Shown here piece after piece: positions 14,395-23,419 of a DNA stretch of 42,729 bases. Numbering within the stretch: the first letter of the stretch is position 1; the number at the start of each line of letters is the position of its first letter. The DNA is taken from positions 1-42,729 of the forward strand of contig JALEOD010000040.1 of assembly GCA_022767345.1 (NCBI GenBank). The letters are read 5' to 3'. The notes beneath the pieces were generated by a model. That model saw nothing but the letters and a program-made list of their open reading frames with translations. It made no database searches and was not told where the DNA came from. The translations under genes were made by a program, and so were the position numbers. The DNA is from Emergencia sp. (GTDB taxonomy: Bacteria > Bacillota > Clostridia > Peptostreptococcales > Anaerovoracaceae).

Positions 14395-16248
14395 TTAATA
14401 TTTTATGTTATATCTTTTCAGCTTATCATAAAAAACTGTTCTGGACATATCCAGTTCTTCCATGGCAGCCTGTTTATCGCCATTGTATTTAATCAAAGTC
14501 ATTTCCAGAATACGGGCTTCCTCTTTTGCCAGCATTTCCTTCATGGTAACCGGAATATTCCCTTTTCCGATTCTCAAATGCTCCGAGTAAATGATATTAG
14601 ACTCGCAAAGGGTAATTGCACGCTCTATAGCGTTTTCCAGCTCGCGAACGTTACCTGGCCAGTTGTAGGAAATCAGTTTCTGCAAAGCCTCCCCGGAAAA
14701 CTGTTTCTGTTCCAGTCCGTAAGTATTGCAAACCTTTTCCAAAATTTGATTAATTAAAAGATAAAGGTCCGCTTTTCTTTCACGAAGGGGCGGAATTTCA
14801 ATAGGAAACACATTGATACGATAGAACAAATCCTGTCTGAACCTGCCGAGAGCAACCTCTTCCTCCAGGTTTCTGTTGGTCGCCGCAATCACTCTTACAT
14901 CTACTTTAATCGGTTTTGAGGAACCCACCCTGTAGATGGTCTTATTCTGCAGTACCTGCAGCAGCTTTACCTGAATATCCAGAGGAATTTCACCAATTTC
15001 ATCGAGGAAAATAGTACCGCCGTTAGCTGCCTCGAAAAAGCCTGTTTTGCCGTCGTTCTTTGCCCCTGTAAATGCACCCCCCACATAGCCGAACAGTTCA
15101 CTTTCAAACAGGGTCGGCGCAATAGCATTACAATTTACTTCTATAAAAGGGGCATCCTTCATACCAATCGAGTGAATTTCTCTGGCCAGCTTGGACTTAC
15201 CAGTTCCGCTTTCTCCGGTAATAATCACATTAAACCGGCTTTTAGCTGCCTTCCAGGCTAAATATTTCACTTCCCTCGCTGTATTGCTCTTTCCCGCAAA
15301 CCCGGAAAAAGCATCCTCAGGATAATCAAGGTTTGCAGTTTCTCTCGTTGTATTCTGTTCTTCTATTCGCTGGATAATCTGATCCCGCTCGCTCAAAAGA
15401 CTTTCTAAGTGAGAAGCATCCTGCAGCAGCAGAAATGCTCCGTCACCACCGGTTCCGGCTTCATCAGCACACCTTACAATGCTGCAGTTAAAGGGTCTTT
15501 TGTTGATTTCATAGAGCTGATTATGGATTTTCTCCTCCCTGCCCTCAAGGACAAGGCGCAGCTTCTCTGTCAAAGGCGACTGCTGGAATAAGTCCAGAAA
15601 GCGCTGACCGGTCACATCCACATCTGTATCTTCTGCGGTCTTTGCCTGATAGGGCGCGCCGCGCAGCAGATATCCCAGATCCTCTTGCCTGACACTGTAT
15701 CCCTTTGCCTGAAAAAATTTAATATCTCCGGTTGTCCCGTCAATAATTACAACATTTCCAACTGCGTTAGAGTATCTCAGTCGATGTGTCATATCATTGA
15801 CGGAAATCAGTGTTTCCTTTTTTCCGGTATCAATCACCGCAGAAATATGAAATCCCCAGTAGTTTACATCCAGCTTCATAGGCACATTCAAAGAATGCTC
15901 CCTGATATACTTGTACTGGGGCTCAATCTTCTTATTTTTGTAAACGCCGACCGCCACCAGCATGTCCCCTTTTTCGATGCCGGAATCATTGATATTGAGC
16001 AGCGTCAGTTCCTCTCTGCTCATCAGACCATCATCATCTCCCAGCTTATTATCCGCAATGACGACAATATCCCCTTCACAAATTTTCCCTGCATCATGTC
16101 CCGTCTTTGCGTTAATAATAATCCCTGTTGTCTCTTTGGCCTTACGATTGCAAAGTTGAATCTTTTCTTCACTGTCAACAAAAATAATGCCCTGATTCAT
16201 ACTGTCCATCAAAAGCTCAATAACCTCTTTCACATTCCCTCTCTGCAT
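14395..16248 (-). CDS. Sigma-54-dependent transcriptional activator (PAS, AAA+, Fis-type HTH)
   Basis: 617-residue bacterial enhancer-binding protein. The N-terminal part starts with a PAS-like domain (about 8-75: LMDSMNQGIIFVDSEEKIQLCNRKAKETTG) followed by a second, unrecognised sensory region to about 310. The AAA+ domain (about 320-545) has Walker A GESGTGKS, the sigma-54-contacting loop GAFTGA, Walker B GGTIFLDEIGE, and the arginine-finger region FRQDLFYRINVFPI. The C-terminal helix-turn-helix is KQAAMEELDMSRTVFYDKLKRY. No response-regulator receiver domain is present, so it is probably ligand-controlled. It lies convergent to the M20/alr operon and within 8 kb of five sigma-54 promoters, which makes it the obvious local regulator. 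The ligand could be a dipeptide or amino acid (inference). Confidence 0.93.
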   Translation of the reverse strand: MQRGNVKEVIELLMDSMNQGIIFVDSEEKIQLCNRKAKETTGIIINAKTGHDAGKICEGDIVVIADNKLGDDDGLMSREELTLLNINDSGIEKGDMLVAVGVYKNKKIEPQYKYIREHSLNVPMKLDVNYWGFHISAVIDTGKKETLISVNDMTHRLRYSNAVGNVVIIDGTTGDIKFFQAKGYSVRQEDLGYLLRGAPYQAKTAEDTDVDVTGQRFLDLFQQSPLTEKLRLVLEGREEKIHNQLYEINKRPFNCSIVRCADEAGTGGDGAFLLLQDASHLESLLSERDQIIQRIEEQNTTRETANLDYPEDAFSGFAGKSNTAREVKYLAWKAAKSRFNVIITGESGTGKSKLAREIHSIGMKDAPFIEVNCNAIAPTLFESELFGYVGGAFTGAKNDGKTGFFEAANGGTIFLDEIGEIPLDIQVKLLQVLQNKTIYRVGSSKPIKVDVRVIAATNRNLEEEVALGRFRQDLFYRINVFPIEIPPLRERKADLYLLINQILEKVCNTYGLEQKQFSGEALQKLISYNWPGNVRELENAIERAITLCESNIIYSEHLRIGKGNIPVTMKEMLAKEEARILEMTLIKYNGDKQAAMEELDMSRTVFYDKLKRYNIKY

Positions 16249-16315
16249 GTTAGTTCCTTCCTTATTTTATCCCAGCTCTATTCCTGCGCAAGAATCGGGC
16301 AAGGGAACTTCACTG

Positions 16316-16354
16316 AAAAAAAAGGGCCGCCGATTACGCATTTCATCGACACCC
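16316..16354 (-). terminator. Terminator after the DUF3842 gene
   Basis: On the minus strand an imperfect stem (GGGTGTCGAT / ATCGGCGGCCC, 16345-16354 and 16324-16334) is followed by eight T (16316-16323). Confidence 0.7.
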
Positions 16355-16364
16355 TGTTAGATTG

Positions 16365-16778
16365 TTACAAATTGCAGGCAGCTTCTTTTATTCTAGCAAC
16401 GGCATCTTCTACCAGTTCGCCGATTGTCAGCATACTTACACCTGCCACCAGGTTATCGCATCTATTCATCGGAACCAGTACTTTCACCGCACTGCTCTGC
16501 CCTACGGCAACTGCCATGGCAGACGTCACTTCTCCAAGAAGCGAATCGGCAATGACAATGCCAATTGGACCTGCAATCACATCCACTTTGCGGCTTGCTA
16601 CAAGAACTGGATTTTCTCCCGTCGCTGCCTCATCAGCGCCTGCCTTGAGCATCGTTGCGGTAGCAACAGCATTGGTTCCCACCGCCAGAATCTCTGCCTG
16701 CGGAAAGTCTTTTCTGATTCCTTCTATGAGCAGCTTACCAAGCCTGCCGCCTTGTCCATCTATTACTAAAAAACGCAT
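16365..16778 (-). CDS. DUF3842 family protein
   Basis: 137 residues. It matches the small DUF3842 family of Clostridia: a nucleotide-binding-like start MRFLVIDGQGGRLGKLLIEGI, then ILAVGTNAVATATMLKAGADEAATGENPV and GPIGIVIADSLLGEVTSAMAVAVGQS. The glycine-rich N-terminus suggests a Rossmann-like fold. No function is known for the family. It is a single gene with its own terminator, between the nickel/peptide ABC operon and the sigma-54 activator, both on the same strand. Confidence 0.85.
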   Translation of the reverse strand: MRFLVIDGQGGRLGKLLIEGIRKDFPQAEILAVGTNAVATATMLKAGADEAATGENPVLVASRKVDVIAGPIGIVIADSLLGEVTSAMAVAVGQSSAVKVLVPMNRCDNLVAGVSMLTIGELVEDAVARIKEAACNL

Positions 16779-17085
16779 GGTTCCTCCCTCCGTCCTTTAT
16801 GACAGTACTATTCTACCACATCTTGGAGGAAAAGCAACTCAGAACACTAATCTTTTGAATCATATGATTATCTCCTTTGCCGGGTCAGACGCACATGATA
16901 AATACATAAAACACGTCATTAGTACTTTGGTGCTTTTAATGGATTTTCGCGAAAAAGGTATCAAAACAGTTTCAAAAAAACGAAATAGGTACGAAAATCC
17001 AATATTCGTACCCTTTCATGTCTTTGCCGTGCCGGGCGGCGGTCTTGATATCGATTACACAGACCGCCTGGTTCAGCTTTATCTA
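16779..17085. other. Intergenic region with two inverted repeats
   Basis: About 300 bp without a secure gene. GGTACGAA (16988-16995) / TTCGTACC (17005-17012) is a perfect 8-bp inverted repeat with a 9-nt centre. GGATTTTCG (16941-16949) / CGAAAATCC (16992-17000) overlaps it as an alternative pairing. GGCGGTCT (17038-17045) / AGACCGCC (17061-17068), just after the ATPase stop, may end that transcript but lacks a T tract. A 16-codon frame (16813-16863, minus) has AAAGGAG upstream and could be a leader peptide of the DUF3842 gene (weak). Confidence 0.4.
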
Positions 17086-18627
17086 TTATAAATAAACAAT
17101 CCTGTCACTAATATGCTCCACCATGGCCAGGTCATGGGCGATGAGCAGCATGGTTAAATTCCGCTTCTCACACAAATCTTTAAGCAGGCGCATGATTTGC
17201 GCCTGCAGGGAAACATCAAGGGACGTAATCGGCTCGTCCGCGATGAGAAAATCCGGATCTGTAATCAGTGCCCTGGCAATGGCCGCGCGCTGCCGCTGTC
17301 CGCCGGAAACATCATAGGGATGCCTTTCCGCAAGCTCAGGCGAAAGCCCCACCAGTTCCATCATCTCCCTGACTTGCTCCGCCTCCCGCGTCTTATCGAG
17401 ACGTATACCCTTTTTTCTACAGGAAATGCGCAGCGGCTCCGCAATAATCTGAAAAAGGTTCATACGCGGATTAAAAGCCGACATGCTGTCTTGAAAAATC
17501 ATTTGTTTTTTACATCCCGGCGCAAAGGTAATTGTGCCGGACGACGGCTTTTGAATGCCCATCAGGCACCTTGCAAGGGTTGATTTTCCACAGCCGGAAG
17601 GACCTACCATGCCGATGATTTCCCCTTTCCCGATGGTCAGGGAAAAATCTTCAAAAACTTTATGCGCACGCTTTTTCCCAAGAGAAAAATATTGAGAAAG
17701 TCCGCGAATTTCCACCAGCGGTTGCGCTGACCGCTCTGCCGTTGTTACTGACCGCTCATCAGTAACTGCATCGGAAGGCACTGCAGTCCCCGCATTGGAA
17801 ACCACCTTCTCGCCGGTTCCTCCATGAATGCGGCTTCTGCTTTTTCCATACCGGGCATAATGCAAAAGTTCCTTCGTATAAGCATGTTTCGGATTCGCAA
17901 AGAGTTCCGCTGTCGCCGCGCTTTCGACAATCACACCGTCCTTCATGACGACAATCCGGTCCGCCATTTCCCTCGCCAGCCCCAGGTCATGTGTCACAAA
18001 AAGAACGCCCCGGCCCGCTTCTCTGCTGACTTCACGAAGCAGCCGCATAATTTGCCCCTGCGCATCTACATCCAGCGCCGTCGTCGGCTCATCACAGATG
18101 AGCAGTTTCGGATTGCAGGCAAGGGCAATGGCGATGGCAACCCGCTGGCGCATCCCGCCGGAAAAATGATGAGGATACTGATGAAAACGAACTTCTGCGT
18201 TTTCAATTCCCACACGGGAAAGCAACGAAACTGCCCGCGCCTTTGCCTCTCCTTTGCTGATTTTTTCATGGTGCAGAATCGGTTCCATAATCTGCCTGCC
18301 CACAGAAAAAACCGGGTCCAGAGAAGACATGGGATCCTGAAATACCATGGCCGCACCTCGTCCCCGCAGGGTCGTCAGCTCTGCCTCCGTCATGGTCGTC
18401 ACATCCTGCCCGCAAAGATATATATGCCCGCTGTCCACTGTCGCGTGACGGCTGTGGAGCATCATCACCGCCCGGCAGGTCGCCGTCTTTCCGCAGCCTG
18501 ACTCTCCAACCAGCGCCACTCTTTCACCGGGAAAAATTTCCAGATTGATGCCTTTTACCGCCTGCACTGTTCCATGAACACCTTGAAAGGACAGCCGCAG
18601 GTTTTCTATTTTTAAAATGCTTTCCAT
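17086..18627 (-). CDS. Fused ABC transporter ATPase (DppD-DppF / NikD-NikE type)
   Basis: 513 residues with two complete ATPase domains in one chain. First domain (about 1-260): Walker A GESGCGKT, signature FSGGMRQRVAIA, Walker B LLICDEPTTALD. A Ser/Thr-rich linker (about 265-315) follows. Second domain: Walker A GPSGCGKS, signature VSGGQRQRAAIARAL, Walker B FLIADEPITSLD. The start at 18627 (MESILKIENL) is used; the longer frame from 18711 overlaps the binding-protein gene. It is last in the lar/ABC operon, 4 bp after the binding protein, so it powers that transporter. The family moves peptides, opines or nickel; the lar genes upstream favour nickel (inference). Confidence 0.93.
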   Translation of the reverse strand: MESILKIENLRLSFQGVHGTVQAVKGINLEIFPGERVALVGESGCGKTATCRAVMMLHSRHATVDSGHIYLCGQDVTTMTEAELTTLRGRGAAMVFQDPMSSLDPVFSVGRQIMEPILHHEKISKGEAKARAVSLLSRVGIENAEVRFHQYPHHFSGGMRQRVAIAIALACNPKLLICDEPTTALDVDAQGQIMRLLREVSREAGRGVLFVTHDLGLAREMADRIVVMKDGVIVESAATAELFANPKHAYTKELLHYARYGKSRSRIHGGTGEKVVSNAGTAVPSDAVTDERSVTTAERSAQPLVEIRGLSQYFSLGKKRAHKVFEDFSLTIGKGEIIGMVGPSGCGKSTLARCLMGIQKPSSGTITFAPGCKKQMIFQDSMSAFNPRMNLFQIIAEPLRISCRKKGIRLDKTREAEQVREMMELVGLSPELAERHPYDVSGGQRQRAAIARALITDPDFLIADEPITSLDVSLQAQIMRLLKDLCEKRNLTMLLIAHDLAMVEHISDRIVYL

Positions 18628-18631
18628 AATT

Positions 18632-20215
18632 CTACTGAATTTCCCACTCCGCGATATTCCAGAAAATACCCACACCGTGATGCCCCAGCACTGTATTTTC
18701 CGTAACGCCATTTACATTCTCACGTACCGCATAAGTAGCATCCACGTAAGCGATGAAGCTGTACGGCATAGCCTTTGTCAGTTCCTCCTGAAATTCTCCA
18801 TAAAGAGCCTTTCTCTCATCATCGTCTTCTGTATGTCTTGCTTTTTCAAGAAGTCTGTCCACTGCAGGGTTTTCGTAAGCCGTATAATTATCGCCGGCAC
18901 CGGAAGAGAACACTTTGTAGGTATGATCATCGGGGTCAAAAGGACTGCCCCAGCCGATGATGCAGCAGTCCTGTCCGCTCCAGTCCAAAGAAGCCTTCGC
19001 TTCAGCCGTCGCATTGACGCCGACAGCCTGCAGCTGCGCCGCGCACATCTTTGCCATATCAACCCGCACGGAATCATCTGCCATAGCGGAAATCACAAAG
19101 GCAAGTTCCCTGCCCTCCTTCTCATAATATCCGCTTTTTCCCTTAGTCCATCCGGCTTCCTGCAAAAGTTGTTCAGTCTTCTGCGGATTGTAGTCAAAGC
19201 GCTCCATATCTTCATTGTTGTAAGCGCCCTTTTGCAGCGGTGAATAAGCAGCCTCCCCCTCGCCGAGAAGAACACTTTCAACAATCGCTTCTCTGTCGAT
19301 GGCATAGCTGAGAATGCCGGCAAGTTCCGGATTTTCCGAAAACAGCGGCTTTGCGAAGTTATATGCGATGGCTCTGTAGTCCGCAGTTTTCATTCTGTAT
19401 ATCCGGTAGCCTCCTTCTTTTTCCACACTGGCCGACGTCTTTGCGGTAATCATTGCCATATCGATTTCCCCGGAGCGAAGCTGCATGGCTCTGGCGTCGA
19501 TTTCCGGAACAATTTTAAAAATCACCCGCTCAATCCTGGGCGTTCCGCCGTAATATCCGTCAAACCTTTCCATGGTAATGGACTGTCCCTGATCCCAGGA
19601 TACCAGCTTGTAAGGCCCTGCCCCAACCGGGTTCTGGTTGAAAGAATCCGTCTGCGGATCTTTTCCCTCCAGCAAATGTTTCGGCAGAATACCGATGGTC
19701 ATATAGTCAGGAAACGCCACATTGACCTGAGACAGTCTGATTTCCACCGTCAAATCGTCAGGACAGCTGATTTCCTCGATATCCGTGTAATTAGAGATAA
19801 TTTCCGACTGGTTCTTTTCATCGAGAATCATCTCCAGCGTAAACTTCACATCTGCAGCGGTCAGTGGCGCTCCGTCATGAAAGGTCAGCCCTTTGCGAAG
19901 GCGGAACGTATAGGTCAGCCTTTCCTCGTCAAAGTCCCAGTTCTCAGCAAGACCAGGCACCACTTTGTTTTCTGCGTCGTGGGCGGTCAGTCCCGCAAAA
20001 AGCAGCGTATTGATTTCCCCGTGCTCAAAGAGCGCCGGATTGATTGCTGTATAATCCTGACTGCCGTATACCAATGTATTCTCACCTGCCGCCATGGCTC
20101 CGGCACCGTTCTCATTGCTGCTGTCATTACCGTCCGCACCGCAGCCTGTAACCATAGCGCCTGCGGTTATTACCATTATCATACATAATATGACTGTAAA
20201 AAGTTTCCGTTTCAT
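18632..20215 (-). CDS. Extracellular solute-binding lipoprotein, family 5 (DppA/NikA type)
   Basis: 527 residues. Lipoprotein signal peptide with hydrophobic core (LFTVILCMIMVITAGAMVTG) and lipobox VTGC at about 22-25, then a Ser/Asn/Gly-rich spacer. The family 5 fold is visible in LAENWDFDEERLTYTFRLRKGLTFHDGAPLTAADVKFTLEM, the classic SBP_bac_5 signature. The ribosome site AGGAGAAAGG precedes the ATG. It is membrane-tethered outside the cell and delivers ligand to the permeases upstream in the operon. NikA and DppA belong to the same family and cannot be separated by eye; linkage to larEBC suggests nickel or a nickel chelate. Confidence 0.92.
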   Translation of the reverse strand: MKRKLFTVILCMIMVITAGAMVTGCGADGNDSSNENGAGAMAAGENTLVYGSQDYTAINPALFEHGEINTLLFAGLTAHDAENKVVPGLAENWDFDEERLTYTFRLRKGLTFHDGAPLTAADVKFTLEMILDEKNQSEIISNYTDIEEISCPDDLTVEIRLSQVNVAFPDYMTIGILPKHLLEGKDPQTDSFNQNPVGAGPYKLVSWDQGQSITMERFDGYYGGTPRIERVIFKIVPEIDARAMQLRSGEIDMAMITAKTSASVEKEGGYRIYRMKTADYRAIAYNFAKPLFSENPELAGILSYAIDREAIVESVLLGEGEAAYSPLQKGAYNNEDMERFDYNPQKTEQLLQEAGWTKGKSGYYEKEGRELAFVISAMADDSVRVDMAKMCAAQLQAVGVNATAEAKASLDWSGQDCCIIGWGSPFDPDDHTYKVFSSGAGDNYTAYENPAVDRLLEKARHTEDDDERKALYGEFQEELTKAMPYSFIAYVDATYAVRENVNGVTENTVLGHHGVGIFWNIAEWEIQ

Positions 20216-20227
20216 ATTTCCTTTCTC

Positions 20228-21097
20228 CTATAAATGACTGTGAAGTCTGTTATTCTGCTTTCGTACCGATTCTCCTACGGAAGTCACGCAAACCAGAGTT
20301 GCGATGAGCACCAGCCCCGGCAGAATCACCATCCACCAGTTTCCGGAAAGCATTGCCTCCTGAGACATGGACAAAAGTCCGCCCCAGGACACCATGGTAA
20401 GGGGCAGCCCAAGCCCCAGAAAGCTCAGGGTAGATTCCGTAATCATGGCCTGCCCGATATTGGTCACCACCATGAACATAATCGATGAGATAAAATTTGG
20501 AAGAAGATGCCGCCATAAAAGATACCAGAATCCGCCTTCCATGGTTTTGACTGCCAGCACATACTCGCTTCTGCGAATTTGTCTGACCTCGCTGCGAACC
20601 ACTTTCGCAATCTGCATCCAGCCGGTCAGCCCGATAATAACAGCCAGAGAGATGACTGTAGTTTTTCCCCAAAGAGCCTGCAGAAAAAGGATTATCAGAA
20701 TCTGCGGCAGACTCATGACAAGTTCTGAAATACGCATCAAAAGGTCGCTGATCCGTTCCCCCGCAAGACCGCTGATGGTTCCGTAAACCACTGCAATTGC
20801 AGTAGAAATCAGTCCGCTGAGAAGTCCGATGAAAATGGAGGCTCTTCCCCCATACAAAATCATTGCCAGTAAATCTCTGCCCATAGGATCTGTTCCGAAA
20901 GGGTGGTCTGCGCTTGGCGCTGCGCTGGAGGCACTGCTGTCCATCACTGCAGGTCCATAAGGCGTCAGTATATCCGCTGCCCCGCAGCAGATGATAATGC
21001 CAAGGAGCACGCCCAAGGAAATCTTCGGCAGCCTTCCCACAGAACTTCCCATAGAGTCTCTCATGGAACTCCGCATAAAACTTCTCGCAGAACTCAT
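20228..21097 (-). CDS. ABC transporter permease (DppC/NikC type)
   Basis: 289 residues. One N-terminal helix (LPKISLGVLLGIIICCGAADIL) is followed by the OppC-like region FGTDPMGRDLLAMILYGGRASIFIGLLSG and five further membrane segments. The BPD-transport EAA loop is seen at AVKTMEGGFWYLLWRHLLPNF. The start overlaps the end of the partner permease by 4 bp (21094-21097). Forms the membrane channel with the 21094-22074 product. Confidence 0.92.
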   Translation of the reverse strand: MSSARSFMRSSMRDSMGSSVGRLPKISLGVLLGIIICCGAADILTPYGPAVMDSSASSAAPSADHPFGTDPMGRDLLAMILYGGRASIFIGLLSGLISTAIAVVYGTISGLAGERISDLLMRISELVMSLPQILIILFLQALWGKTTVISLAVIIGLTGWMQIAKVVRSEVRQIRRSEYVLAVKTMEGGFWYLLWRHLLPNFISSIMFMVVTNIGQAMITESTLSFLGLGLPLTMVSWGGLLSMSQEAMLSGNWWMVILPGLVLIATLVCVTSVGESVRKQNNRLHSHL

Positions 21098-22074
21098 GGT
21101 GCCACCTCCTCAATATCCTTCTCATATTCCGTGCGCGGGTCAAGGCGCTCACTGAGAATCTGTGCCAGCATGTTGAATACAACCACCACGACGCCGGTCA
21201 GAAGGGTCAGCGCCATCAGCATATTGTAGTCCTGATACATCGCGGCCTCAAAGCTGAGCATACCCAGCCCCGGATATCCGAAAATCATTTCCACTACATA
21301 GGTGCCGCCCAGAATATGAGGCAGAGAAATCGCCATAATGACAAGCATGGACGGCATCATGTTGCGCAGACAATGTCTCCGCATAATGGTCCTTGCGTCA
21401 ATGCCCTCGGCTTTGCAAAGAAGCACATAATCCCTGCGGGTTTCTTCAAGGAGCTTGTTTCTCACCATATATCCATAATACCAGAGATGCTCAAGAACCA
21501 TCACTGTCACCGGAAGAATCAGATGCACAATGCGATCCGCCGGATTGTCCTTGTTTCCAAGGGAATATGCGCCTCCTGCCGGCAGAAGTTTCAGCGTTGC
21601 CGCAAAGAGCAGAATCAATATCAGCGCCAGAAAAAAAGATGGCACATTGGTAGAAATGACTCCGATTTTGCAGATGAATCGGTCCGCAAAGCTTCCTTCT
21701 CTTCTGGCACAAAACATCCCCAGAAGGATTGCCAGCCCAAAGGTCAGCACATAAGACACACCCCCTAGAAGCAGGGTATTTCCCCAGACATTTCCAATTA
21801 CCGCGCGTACCGGCTGCTTGTATTTGTAAGAGATTCCTAAATCTCCTGTCATAAAATTCTCCGCCCAGCGCACATACTGCGTTACCATAGAATCGTTGAG
21901 CCCCAGCCGCTCTCTGGCAGCCTCCTGCTGCGTCTGACTCATATGCTCGATACTGTCACCATAGTACGCCCTCAGCGGATCGCCGGGACAGTGCCTGGCA
22001 ATGACAAAAACTACCGCTGACAAAATCACCAGTATGATAAACAGCTGTGCCAGTTTTTTACATGCTTTACTCAT
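21094..22074 (-). CDS. ABC transporter permease (DppB/NikB type)
   Basis: 326 residues with six membrane segments. The N-terminal helix KLAQLFIILVILSAVVFVIA is followed by the family signature CPGDPLRAYYGD and RLGLNDSMVTQYVRWAENFMTGDLG. The EAA loop is at CKAEGIDARTIMRRHCLRNMMPSM. Its start lies inside the last codons of larC (22067-22074 overlap), which couples transport to the nickel-cofactor genes. Confidence 0.92.
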   Translation of the reverse strand: MSKACKKLAQLFIILVILSAVVFVIARHCPGDPLRAYYGDSIEHMSQTQQEAARERLGLNDSMVTQYVRWAENFMTGDLGISYKYKQPVRAVIGNVWGNTLLLGGVSYVLTFGLAILLGMFCARREGSFADRFICKIGVISTNVPSFFLALILILLFAATLKLLPAGGAYSLGNKDNPADRIVHLILPVTVMVLEHLWYYGYMVRNKLLEETRRDYVLLCKAEGIDARTIMRRHCLRNMMPSMLVIMAISLPHILGGTYVVEMIFGYPGLGMLSFEAAMYQDYNMLMALTLLTGVVVVVFNMLAQILSERLDPRTEYEKDIEEVAP

Positions 22075-23419
22075 TTGATGTTCTCTTGACGCTCTCTTTC
22101 ACTGTTCTAAAGGGCAAATTCTGCATCCTGGCAATTTCCGCCACCTGTTCGTACTCTGCCTTTTCTCTGGTTACGCCATAGCCGCTGCACACTTTCACAT
22201 CAATCTCCCCGTGAGGCGTCTGTCTTTTTTCGATGTTTCTGGCAAGGGTAAAGCGCTCCAGACTATATGCCCGCACCCCGATGGTCGCAGTATGTTTTAA
22301 AATCAGCCTGGCGAATTTTTCTTTTTCTTCCGGACGGCACATGCAGACCAGCTTTACTGCCGGGCGGGATTTTTTCATGATAATCTGCTCAAAATACACA
22401 TCCAGCGCACCCTCCTCAAAGAGTACTTCCATAGCAAATCCCAGCTCTTCACCGGTCATATCGTCAAGATTTGCAGCAAGCTCCACCACCTCTTTGTACG
22501 GACCTGCCGCAGCGCCGTCATCTCCCAGCAGTACTCTGACACAGTTGGGTCTCTGCGTAAAATCCTTTGTTCCCATGCCGTAACCGATTTTTTCTATGGT
22601 CATGGCAGGCATCTGCTCAAAAGATGTTCCGAAATATTTCAAAAGCGCCGCCCCGGTCGGCGTGCACAGTTCTCCCTCGACTTCTCCTCCATAAATCGGC
22701 AGTCCCTCAAGAAGCAGTGCCGTTGCCGGAGCCGGTACAGGCAGCAGTCCGTGTGCACATCTCACGGTGCCGCAGCCTACGTGAACCGGCGATACCACGA
22801 TACGCTCCGCGCCGATTTTTTCCATAAGCAGGCAGTTTCCCACCACATCTGCCACTGCATCCAGCGTTCCGACCTCGTGAAAATGAATGTCCTCCATCGT
22901 CTTTCCATGGACTTTGGATTCCGCCTCCGCAATGAGTTGATAGACTGCCTTTGCGTCAGTTTTAACCTTTTCAGAAACCTCCATATCATCTATCAGCGCG
23001 TAAATTTCTGAAATACCGCTGTGGGAATGGTGTGCGTGGGTATGTCCATCGTGGTGGTGCCCATGATTATGTTCGCAGTCATGGTTGTCATGATGATGCC
23101 CATGGTCGTGAAAGTGGCTGTGGTTGTGGTCATAGGTATGTCCGTGTCCGGCGTGATTTGCTCCGTCATGGCCCGTTTCGTGACCGTGCTGATGTACATG
23201 ATCGTGGACACCCTCCTCCATCCCGCAGACGGTCACATGGACGTGGCTTCCCGTCACACCGCATTTTTCCGATGGTTCTACGGTAACAGCCACCTTCTCC
23301 GGCAGCAGATGATTGAGCTGCTCCAAAATCTGCTCTTTATCCCCAGTCAGTTCCAAAAGCGCCGCCATCAGCATATCTCCTGCGGCACCCATGCTGCATT
23401 CAATATATAAAGTTTTCAT
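22067..23419 (-). CDS. larC: Nickel-pincer cofactor protein LarC (nickel insertion)
   Basis: 450 residues. LarC is the CTP-dependent nickel insertase that completes the pyridinium-3,5-bisthiocarboxylate mononucleotide (P2TMN) cofactor. N-terminus LYIECSMGAAGDMLMAALLEL is typical. A histidine-rich segment with 28 His between residues 72 and 133 is a likely nickel-binding store. The C-terminal part (GYGMGTKDF, LAANLDDMTGEELGFAMEVLFEEGALDVYFEQIIMKKSRP) is the catalytic half. In Lactobacillus plantarum larC is read by a programmed frameshift; here the frame is continuous. It is directly after larB, and its end overlaps a permease gene. Confidence 0.94.
   Translation of the reverse strand: MKTLYIECSMGAAGDMLMAALLELTGDKEQILEQLNHLLPEKVAVTVEPSEKCGVTGSHVHVTVCGMEEGVHDHVHQHGHETGHDGANHAGHGHTYDHNHSHFHDHGHHHDNHDCEHNHGHHHDGHTHAHHSHSGISEIYALIDDMEVSEKVKTDAKAVYQLIAEAESKVHGKTMEDIHFHEVGTLDAVADVVGNCLLMEKIGAERIVVSPVHVGCGTVRCAHGLLPVPAPATALLLEGLPIYGGEVEGELCTPTGAALLKYFGTSFEQMPAMTIEKIGYGMGTKDFTQRPNCVRVLLGDDGAAAGPYKEVVELAANLDDMTGEELGFAMEVLFEEGALDVYFEQIIMKKSRPAVKLVCMCRPEEKEKFARLILKHTATIGVRAYSLERFTLARNIEKRQTPHGEIDVKVCSGYGVTREKAEYEQVAEIARMQNLPFRTVKESVKRTSNE

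Noticed and set aside
15685-17091. 468-codon plus-strand frame opposite the sigma-54 activator and DUF3842 gene
   Set aside because: Spans two genuine minus-strand genes and a terminator; composition is that of a shadow frame.
17824-18501. 225-codon plus-strand frame opposite the double ATPase
   Set aside because: Antisense of conserved Walker and signature regions; no ribosome site.
20250-21182. 310-codon minus-strand frame overlapping the permease genes
   Set aside because: Different frame of the DppC-type permease; no membrane segments and an unnatural residue mix.
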